Shown: one piece after another, positions 17,449 to 23,950 of the stretch | Layout: every line of letters begins with the position of its first letter | Position numbering within the stretch: the first letter of the stretch is position 1 | Assembly (NCBI GenBank): GCA_022013695.1 | Contig: JAKLPS010000032.1 | Span: forward strand, 1 to 64,000 | Length of the DNA stretch: 64,000 bases | Source: Weeksellaceae bacterium | GTDB taxonomy: Bacteria > Bacteroidota > Bacteroidia > Flavobacteriales > Weeksellaceae | Direction: 5' to 3' | The notes under the pieces: generated by a model | The model's database searches: none | The model's input: the letters and a program-made list of their open reading frames with translations, nothing else | Told to the model about the DNA's origin: nothing | Program-made: the position numbers and the translations under genes

Positions 17449-18552
17449 GTGTTTGATTTCATCCCTTTAAGTTCTTATACGACGGTTTATTATGTGGTAA
17501 TGCTTATAATAGCCTTGCTCATTTTGGTGCATGCGCAGGCTTTTGATGTGCGGGACGCCGGCAGCTTGGCATTCTTTAATAATCTGGGGATTATTTTTCT
17601 AATTATTTTTATTCTTTATATTGGTTTGCGCCCCATCAGCGGAAGATATTTTGGGGATATGTCCACCTATGCTACAGGCTATCGCCTTCTCGAAAAAGGA
17701 GCCGCTGTGAGCATTGAGAAAGATTATGTCTTCAATTATTTCATGTGGTTTTGCGCCCGGATTATGCCCGTAAAGTACTTTTTTTTGCTCATCGATGTGC
17801 TTTATATTTTGCCGTGTTATTGGTTTTCGAAGATCTATTTCAAAAGGTATTGGTTTTTTGCATTCTTTATGTTTATAGGGTCGTTTTCTTTTTGGAGTTA
17901 TGGAACCAACGGCATCCGAAACGGCTTAGGAACCTCTTTGTTTATTCTGGGTTTGTGCTTTTACAACAGGAGGAAGTGGGCGATGTACTTTTTTTTCGTG
18001 CTGTCATTTTTTATGCATAGTTCTTTGATCATTCCTATCGCGGCATTTATCGTTTCGGGCATATATAAAAATCCAAGAATCTATCTTTATATTTGGCTCG
18101 CAACAATTCCATTATCTCTGGCCGGTGGCGGATTTTGGGAAAACTTTTTCAGCCGCTTGGGCTTTGAAGAACGCACAAAAGGCTATCTCACTGGCGGAGA
18201 AGAATATCTTTATCAGTTTTCGCAGACGGGATTCCGCTGGGATTTTGTCTTGTATAGCGCCTTTGGTATCGTGGCAGGATGGTATTTTATTTTTAAAAAG
18301 AATATCACGGATCGCTTTTATATCCATCTTTTTGGGATCTATTGTATTGCCAATGCGTTTTGGATCTTGGTCATCCGTGCGACTTTCAGCAACCGCTTTG
18401 CTTACCTCTCGTGGTTTCTGATGGCGCCTGTAATCGCCTATCCGATGTTCCGGTACAAGATATGGAACGATCAATATAAGATATTTGGCTTTATACTCTT
18501 TGTTTATTATATGTTTACATTTTTAATGTATTTTAAAGAACAAATATTGTGA
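17449..18552 (+). CDS. EpsG family protein, candidate polysaccharide polymerase
   Basis: The 367-residue protein is almost entirely membrane segments (about ten) with the Arg-rich loop LYIGLRPISGRYFGDMSTYATGY near residues 56-78 and a second conserved block FWSYGTNGIRNGLGTSLFILGL around 147-168. These are hallmarks of EpsG-family proteins, which act as Wzy-like polymerases in exopolysaccharide operons. The start is GTG at 17449, immediately after the previous stop. It is the only polymerase candidate in the window, and no Wzx flippase is present here. Confidence 0.85.
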   Translation: MFDFIPLSSYTTVYYVVMLIIALLILVHAQAFDVRDAGSLAFFNNLGIIFLIIFILYIGLRPISGRYFGDMSTYATGYRLLEKGAAVSIEKDYVFNYFMWFCARIMPVKYFFLLIDVLYILPCYWFSKIYFKRYWFFAFFMFIGSFSFWSYGTNGIRNGLGTSLFILGLCFYNRRKWAMYFFFVLSFFMHSSLIIPIAAFIVSGIYKNPRIYLYIWLATIPLSLAGGGFWENFFSRLGFEERTKGYLTGGEEYLYQFSQTGFRWDFVLYSAFGIVAGWYFIFKKNITDRFYIHLFGIYCIANAFWILVIRATFSNRFAYLSWFLMAPVIAYPMFRYKIWNDQYKIFGFILFVYYMFTFLMYFKEQIL

Positions 18553-18555
18553 GAG

Positions 18556-19584
18556 ATGGATAAAATAAGTGTAATAGTGGCCTGCTACAATGGTAGAGAA
18601 TATATTGAAAAATGTATAGAAAGCATTATCAATCAAACATATTTCAATTTGGAGATCATCATTATTAACGATGGTTCCACCGATGACTCATCCCAAATCC
18701 TGAGCAGATACAAAGCAATGGACGACAGAATTTCTATTATAGAACAATCCAACAGAGGTCTGTCCGAAACCAGAAATGTGGGAATCCGTTATGCTACGGG
18801 AGAATGGATAATGTTTGTAGATATTGACGACTGGCTGTCAAAAGATCTGGTAGAGGAAACCTTTCGTCTTGATCCAACTGTGGATCTTTACTGTTGTTCA
18901 TATAATAGAATATTTAAAAATATAAATGTACCGAGAGATCTGAAGCTGTCAGGAAAGTATAGGGCTGAAATTATTATGAGGAGGCTAGTGGGACTTACAG
19001 ACGAAGAACTTTCCGATCCAACGCAGGCAGATAGTCTGGTAACGGCTTGGGGCAAGATATACAGAAGACAAAAGATTATCGCTGCCGGTTTAAAGTTTGT
19101 TGATACAGCATCAATCGGAACAGAGGATGCGCTTTTTAATATTCAGTACCTTAATTATTGTCGTAATGTTTTTGTGGTAAATAAACCGCTGTATCAATAC
19201 CGCAAATATAATGAAAAGTCTCTCACAAACACGTATAAGGCTGATTTGATGACCAAGTGGGAAAACCTATACAAACTCATTCGCCAAGAAATCGAAGGAA
19301 AAGATCATACTTTTCAGACGGCGCTTAACAATAGAATTTCATTAGGTTTTTTGGGAGTCTCTTTGAATGAGACTCTTGCCAATATCTCCGAAAGACAAAA
19401 ATATATCAGACTGAAAAAAATTGTGAATTCTCAACTTTATATTGCCGCCTTCAGGAATTTTGATCTTCATTATATGCCACTTCATTGGAAAATCTTTTAC
19501 GGCTTAGCGAAAAAGAAATCTGTATTGGGTATTTATATACTTGCCACAATTATTCAAATTATTCAAAAACGTAAAAATTTATAA
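18556..19584 (+). CDS. GT2 family glycosyltransferase (EpsJ/capsule type)
   Basis: The 342-residue protein has ISVIVACYNGREYIEKCIESI, INDGSTDDSSQIL as acidic motif, NRGLSETRNVGI and MFVDIDDWLSKDLVEE as metal-binding motif. TEDALFNIQYL and a KPLYQYRKYNEKSLT block follow, as in GT2 enzymes of capsule clusters. It starts 3 bases after the EpsG-like gene. Downstream, the coding order is interrupted by a 260-base gap with gene fragments. Confidence 0.88.
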   Translation: MDKISVIVACYNGREYIEKCIESIINQTYFNLEIIIINDGSTDDSSQILSRYKAMDDRISIIEQSNRGLSETRNVGIRYATGEWIMFVDIDDWLSKDLVEETFRLDPTVDLYCCSYNRIFKNINVPRDLKLSGKYRAEIIMRRLVGLTDEELSDPTQADSLVTAWGKIYRRQKIIAAGLKFVDTASIGTEDALFNIQYLNYCRNVFVVNKPLYQYRKYNEKSLTNTYKADLMTKWENLYKLIRQEIEGKDHTFQTALNNRISLGFLGVSLNETLANISERQKYIRLKKIVNSQLYIAAFRNFDLHYMPLHWKIFYGLAKKKSVLGIYILATIIQIIQKRKNL

Positions 19585-19589
19585 ATCCA

Positions 19590-19664
19590 ATGGATATAAA
19601 TGTTATCATCCCGGTAGGGCGAACGTTTTTTTACAATGAAAATCCCTATAATGATATGTACTAA
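19590..19664 (+). pseudogene. Fragment of a glycosyltransferase start
   Basis: An ATG 5 bases after the previous stop opens MDINVIIPVGRTFFYN and ends after 24 codons. MDINVIIPV is a typical GT2 beginning, but the nucleotide-binding loop and everything after it are absent. The rest of the gap to 19767 has no recognisable coding content. This looks like the 5' scar of a deleted glycosyltransferase gene. Confidence 0.45.
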
Positions 19665-19767
19665 TAGGTATAATTTAGAGTATGAGAGATTATTTGACGC
19701 TATACTAATAAATATTTTTTGCCTCTAAAGAAAAATTTACGATGCCCATCCGGTGGAAAATCTTTTA

Positions 19768-19775
19768 TACTTTTG
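19768..19775 (+). promoter_or_regulatory. Possible -7 element for the GT4 unit
   Basis: TACTTTTG fits TAnnTTTG and lies in the only sizeable gap in this part of the run, 73 bases before the ATG at 19848 and 11 bases before a small ORF at 19786. No TTG at the expected distance is visible, so this is a tentative internal promoter. Confidence 0.3.
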
Positions 19776-19785
19776 CACAGCATAG

Positions 19786-19848
19786 ATGAGTCTTAGTGTT
19801 TTTCTCTGGTCGGTCACAATTCTTTTATTAATCAATCGAAAAAACTAA
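19786..19848 (+). CDS. Tiny hydrophobic ORF (20 aa) overlapping the next gene start
   Basis: The 20-residue frame MSLSVFLWSVTILLLINRKN is hydrophobic and its stop overlaps the ATG of the next gene as TAATG. A -7-like element is just upstream. It may be a leader peptide for coupled translation or the remnant of a membrane protein. Coding status is uncertain because of its length. Confidence 0.2.
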   Translation: MSLSVFLWSVTILLLINRKN

Positions 19849-20963
19849 TGGAACCATTGCGTATTTTGCAGATTTTCACAATTCTCAATCGAGGAGGTGC
19901 AGAAATGAATATCATGAATTATTACAGAAATATCGACCGAGACCGCATTCAGTTCGATTTTTTGGTTCACAGACCGGAGGAAGGTGTTTTCGAAAAAGAG
20001 ATTATAGAGCTGGGTGGCCGGATCTTCAGATTACCTCCTATCAACCCTCTGAAACTACGAGAATATAAAAATGACGTAAAGAAGTTCTTTGAAGACCATC
20101 CGGATTACCAAATTATCCACGGACAACTGTCTGAACTGGGTGTTTTCATCTATGAAGAGGCCAAAAAAAGAAGAATCCCGGTCATCATTGCCCATGCCCA
20201 CAATTCTAAAATGGATTGGGACATCAAAGCACCTTTTAGAATTTGGTGGAAAAATAGAATGAAAACGTCTGTCACTACTTATTTTGCCTGCGGAACTGAT
20301 GCTGCCCAATGGCTTGTAGGGCATAAACTCGCCGGCAGAGCCTATACAATGACTAATGCAATTTCAGTAGATAAATTCAAGTACAATCCGCCAATCCGAA
20401 AAAAAATAAGAGATGACTTACAATCCGGAGATAGTATTAACATCATAAATGTTGCGCGGTTTGACAAGCAAAAGAATCATCTTTTTCTTTTGGAAGTGTT
20501 CGCAGAACTTTTGAAACTGAGTGCCAATTATCACCTCTATTTGGTGGGCGATGGAGATTTAAAACCCGATATTAGGGACAAAATTAAGCAATTGGGGATA
20601 AGCGCTCAGGTAACGCTATTAGGGATTCGGGAAGATATCGAAGAGTTACTCCAAGCGATGGACTTATTTTGCTTCCCCTCTTTGTACGAGGGTTTAGGCG
20701 TTGCATTTATTGAGGCTCAAGCGTCCGGAATAAGATGCGTCATCTCAGACGGCGTCCCCAAAGAAGCCATCTTGGTGGAAGACAATGTCAAAGTCATTCC
20801 ATTGAAGAAATCGGCGGCCGATTGGGCAGCGGAAATCAAAGAATTTTCGGTGTATGATAGGAAAGATGTGTCCGAAGTCATTAAGGCCAAAGGCTATGAC
20901 ATCGTAGAAAATGCCCGCTCATTGGAACGCAAATATCTCGAACTTTTACAAAAAAACTCATGA
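19848..20963 (+). CDS. GT4 family glycosyltransferase (EpsF-like)
   Basis: The 371-residue GT-B protein starts LRILQIFTILNRGGAEMNIMNYYR, the glycine-rich opening of EpsF-like enzymes. NVARFDKQKNHLFLLEVF begins the second domain at about 198-215 and FPSLYEGLGVAFIEAQASGIRCVIS carries the E-x7-E type motif at about 281-305. It overlaps the next gene by four bases. The likely role is adding a sugar to the lipid-linked repeat unit. Confidence 0.9.
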   Translation: MEPLRILQIFTILNRGGAEMNIMNYYRNIDRDRIQFDFLVHRPEEGVFEKEIIELGGRIFRLPPINPLKLREYKNDVKKFFEDHPDYQIIHGQLSELGVFIYEEAKKRRIPVIIAHAHNSKMDWDIKAPFRIWWKNRMKTSVTTYFACGTDAAQWLVGHKLAGRAYTMTNAISVDKFKYNPPIRKKIRDDLQSGDSINIINVARFDKQKNHLFLLEVFAELLKLSANYHLYLVGDGDLKPDIRDKIKQLGISAQVTLLGIREDIEELLQAMDLFCFPSLYEGLGVAFIEAQASGIRCVISDGVPKEAILVEDNVKVIPLKKSAADWAAEIKEFSVYDRKDVSEVIKAKGYDIVENARSLERKYLELLQKNS

Positions 20964-21862
20964 AATCCTTAACCGTTTTTACACCGGCTTACAACCGAGC
21001 CCATCTGCTGCCAAGACTCTATGAAAGCCTGACAAGGCAGACCGTTGCGGATTTTGTTTGGCTCGTCATTGATGACGGTTCTGCAGACCACACGAGGGCG
21101 CTCGTAGATTCTTACATCCAAGAGAAGCGTCTTGAAATCCAATACATTTATCAAGACAATCAGGGCATGCACGGCGCGCACAACACGGCCTACGAAAATA
21201 TCACGACAGAACTCAATACCTGTATCGATTCCGACGATTTTATGCCCGAGAACGCTGTTGAAATGATATTAAATAAATGGAACGCCATCCCGCAAGATGA
21301 CAGAAAGAAATACGCCGGAGTGGTGGGTTTGGATGCGGATATGAAAGGCAACATCATCGGCTCCAAGTTCACAACAGCCACCACCACCTTGGAGGATTTT
21401 TATCTGAACGGCGGCACCGGCGATAAAAAACTGGTTTACAGAACCGAGGTTATGAATCAATATCCGCCTTATCCACTTTTTGAAGGCGAAAAATATGTGG
21501 GACTGGGCTATAAATATCTGCTGGCAGATCAGGACTATCAGCTCGTCACCATGAATGAGGTGTTAGTCATCGTAGATTATCAGCAATCCGGATCGTCCAA
21601 CAATATGTTCCGCCAATATTATAAAAACCCCCGGGGATTTGCGTTCATCCGGAAGCAAGGCATGGTGCTGTCCAAATCTGCCAAGAAGCGATTTCAGGAA
21701 GCCATCCATTACGTATCCAGCAGTTTAATAAGCAAAAACAAAAACTTCGTGCGCGAATCGCCGCGCAAACTGATGACCATCCTTGCAATTCCTGCAGGAG
21801 TGCTTTTGTACGCTTTGGTGAAATACAAAAACAGGAAACAAAGCGACAGCAATGAATTATGA
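20960..21862 (+). CDS. GT2 family glycosyltransferase
   Basis: The 300-residue protein has LTVFTPAYNRAHLLPRLYESL at the start, IDDGSADHTRALV as acidic motif and TCIDSDDFMPENAVE as metal-binding motif. DQDYQLVTMNEVL and VDYQQSGSSNNM follow in the C-terminal part. A hydrophobic stretch near 268-282 could anchor it. ATGA overlap with the EpsF-like gene shows coupling. The stop is followed by the hairpin array at 21881-22690, which separates it from the last glycosyltransferase gene. Confidence 0.88.
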   Translation: MKSLTVFTPAYNRAHLLPRLYESLTRQTVADFVWLVIDDGSADHTRALVDSYIQEKRLEIQYIYQDNQGMHGAHNTAYENITTELNTCIDSDDFMPENAVEMILNKWNAIPQDDRKKYAGVVGLDADMKGNIIGSKFTTATTTLEDFYLNGGTGDKKLVYRTEVMNQYPPYPLFEGEKYVGLGYKYLLADQDYQLVTMNEVLVIVDYQQSGSSNNMFRQYYKNPRGFAFIRKQGMVLSKSAKKRFQEAIHYVSSSLISKNKNFVRESPRKLMTILAIPAGVLLYALVKYKNRKQSDSNEL

Positions 21863-21880
21863 ATTTTTCCGCCCCCATTG

Positions 21881-22690
21881 TCCTCCTGAGCTTGTCGAAG
21901 GACGGATGAGGTAAACTGACGGGGGCTTCGACGGGCTCAGCCTGAAAATGTTTACGGCTCAGCCACGAAGTGGCAAAATAACACAGCATCGGGTACAACC
22001 CGATGAAAAACAAATGGAATAATACAACATCGGGTGTAACCCCACGAAAAATAAATGGAATAACACGGCATCGGCTTCGACAGGCTCAGCCTGACAAGGT
22101 TTACGGCAGAGCCACGAAGTGGCGAAATAACACAGCATCGGGTACAACCCGATGAAAAATAAATAGAATAACACAACATCGGGTACAACCCGATGAAAAA
22201 CAACGGAATAATACAGCATCGGGTACAACCCGATGAAAAATAAATAGAATAACACAACATCGGGTACAACCCGATGAAAAACAAATGGAATAACACAATA
22301 TCGGTGTAACCCGATGAAAAATAAAGGGAATAACACAGCATCGGCTTCGACTTCGACGGGCTCAGCCGGACAAGGTTTACGGCAGAGCCACGAAGTGGCG
22401 AAATAATAGAGCATCGGGTACAACCCGATGAAAAACCAATGGAATAACACAATATCGGGTGTAACCCGATGAAAAACAAATGGAATAATACAGGATCGTG
22501 TACACCCCGATGAAAAATAACGGAATAATACAGCATCGGGTGTAACCCGATGAAAAAACAACGGCATAACAAAATATCGGGTACAACCCGATGAAAAACA
22601 AATGGAATAACACAATATCGGGTGTAACCCGATGAAAAATAAATAGAATAACACAGCATAGGGTACAACCGATGAAACAAAATAGAATCT
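21881..22690. repeat. Tandem array of about 14 hairpin units (CATCGGGTACAACCCGATG) with three composite REP-like modules
   Basis: The core palindrome CATCGGGTACAACCCGATG, or its variant with GGGTGTAACCC, recurs about 14 times, at roughly 21987, 22028, 22136, 22177, 22217, 22258, 22296, 22411, 22452, 22492, 22531, 22572, 22612 and 22655. The period is 40-41 bp. The linker AAAAAYAAATGGAATAAYAC is conserved and not unique. Three modules of about 60 bp break the array (about 21924-21980, 22070-22131, 22340-22405). They contain a CTTCGAC...GGCTCAGCC block and a GCCAC-GAA-GTGGC hairpin. The minus strand is open in several frames only because the repeat has few stops. Confidence 0.9.
21886..21940. 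repeat. REP-like inverted pair CTGAGCTTGTCGAAG / CTTCGACGGGCTCAG
   Basis: The two 15-base arms match at 13 of 15 positions as inverted repeats and are separated by 25 bases. The block CTTCGACaaGCTCAG is a motif that recurs in intergenic DNA of many bacteria. Here it marks the left edge of the hairpin array and could act as a transcription terminator-like structure after the GT2 gene. Confidence 0.7.
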
Positions 22691-22738
22691 ATTTTGAGAT
22701 AAATGCAAAATGATAGAAGCCCATCCATCAAAAACCGA

Positions 22739-22746
22739 TATCTTTG
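22739..22746 (+). promoter_or_regulatory. Possible -7 element for the last GT4 gene
   Basis: TATCTTTG fits TAnnTTTG and ends 16 bases before the ATG at 22763. No good TTG lies 19-21 bases upstream. Because the hairpin array separates this gene from the upstream run, a separate promoter is plausible. Confidence 0.35.
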
Positions 22747-22762
22747 AGTAGCCTATTTGATT

Positions 22763-23914
22763 ATGAAAAAACTGTTTCGGATCTCTACGGTACCTACTTC
22801 ACTCAATATCCTGTTGAAAGGTCAACTCAAGTATCTCAATCAGTATTTTGAAGTGACTGCCATTTCCGGGGCAGGCCGAGATCTGGAGGAGCTTGCGGAA
22901 AGAGAAGGGGTCAAAACCTATGCGATAGAGATGCAACGTCAGATTTCGCCCGCGAAAGATTTGATTACGCTGCTACAACTGTATAACTATTTCAGAAAAG
23001 AAAAACCCGATATCATCCATTCGATTACGCCAAAGGCGGGACTTCTGTCGATGATGGCGGGCAAACTGGCAGGCGTGCCGGTGAGAATCCACACCTTCAC
23101 GGGATTGGTTTTCCCCTACAAAAAAGCACCGATGCAAAAACTGCTTATAGCGATGGATCGACTGTTGTGTTGGTGTGCCACCAATATCTATCCCGAAGGG
23201 CAAGGCGTAAAGAAGGATCTCGAAAAATACAACATCACCAAAAAACCGTTGAAGATTATTGGGAATGGAAATGTCAACGGCATCGATGTGGAGTATTTTG
23301 ATCCGGCGAAATTCTCCGAGACGCAAAAGCTGGAATTCAAAAAGACATTAAATATTGCTGCCGGTGATTATATTTTTCTGTTTGTAGGTCGGCTGGTGAG
23401 AGATAAGGGCATTAATGAGTTAGTGGAAGCATTTGTGAAGCTTCATAGCGAGTTTCCTACTGCCCAATTGCTGTTGGTGGGTCCTTTCGAAGACCATCTG
23501 GATCCGCTGTCTCCGGAGACGAAAAGCACCATCGAAAGTCATCCTCATATTTTGTCCGTCGGCTTTCAAGAGGATGTCCGTCCGTTCTTGGCCATCGCCG
23601 ATATTTTTGTGTTTCCCAGTCATCGGGAGGGCTTCCCTAATGTTTTGTTGCAGGCCGGAGCGATGGGTCTGTTCAGCATAGTAACCGACATTAGCGGGAG
23701 TAATGAAATCGTGACCGACGGCATCAACGGCAAGATCATTCCCGTGAACGACACAAAAGAATTAGGCGCCGCAATACAAGACGCTTTAATGAAAAAAGAG
23801 GATTTGGCCACCGTGAAAAACACTTGTAGAATGTCGATCACCAATCGGTTTGAGCAAAGCGAAGTTTGGGAACATATTAAAAATGAATATTATTCCTTAA
23901 TTCGTATGAAATAA
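22763..23914 (+). CDS. GT4 family glycosyltransferase (PglA/WbpH-like)
   Basis: The 383-residue protein begins KKLFRISTVPTSLNILLKGQL and continues with IIHSITPKAGLLSMMAGKLAGVPVRIHTFTG, a pattern typical of the first transferases after the initiating phosphosugar transferase, such as PglA relatives. FLFVGRLVRDKGINELVEAF opens the second domain, and SHREGFPNVLLQAGAMGLFSIVTD holds the family motif. The ATG at 22763 is preferred to a TTG six bases upstream. It stands apart from the main run, downstream of the repeat array. Confidence 0.9.
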   Translation: MKKLFRISTVPTSLNILLKGQLKYLNQYFEVTAISGAGRDLEELAEREGVKTYAIEMQRQISPAKDLITLLQLYNYFRKEKPDIIHSITPKAGLLSMMAGKLAGVPVRIHTFTGLVFPYKKAPMQKLLIAMDRLLCWCATNIYPEGQGVKKDLEKYNITKKPLKIIGNGNVNGIDVEYFDPAKFSETQKLEFKKTLNIAAGDYIFLFVGRLVRDKGINELVEAFVKLHSEFPTAQLLLVGPFEDHLDPLSPETKSTIESHPHILSVGFQEDVRPFLAIADIFVFPSHREGFPNVLLQAGAMGLFSIVTDISGSNEIVTDGINGKIIPVNDTKELGAAIQDALMKKEDLATVKNTCRMSITNRFEQSEVWEHIKNEYYSLIRMK

Positions 23915-23919
23915 TTCAT

Positions 23920-23927
23920 TAATTTTG
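23920..23927 (+). promoter_or_regulatory. Possible -7 element for the T9SS cargo gene
   Basis: TAATTTTG matches TAnnTTTG and lies 24 bases before the ATG at 23951. The expected -33 position has TTC rather than TTG, so the site is plausible but imperfect. Confidence 0.4.
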
Positions 23928-23950
23928 CGGAAATATCCAATTAAAACACT

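Noticed and set aside
21881-22690. CRISPR array
   Set aside because: The intervals between palindromes are conserved repeats rather than unique spacers of uniform length, and no cas genes are present.
21952-22731. Long minus-strand frames of about 249 and 259 codons, rich in Phe-Ile-Gly-Leu and Cys-Tyr repeats
   Set aside because: They lie entirely in the tandem hairpin array. The same peptide appears in all frames because the 40-bp unit shifts the frame, and there is no start signal or domain.
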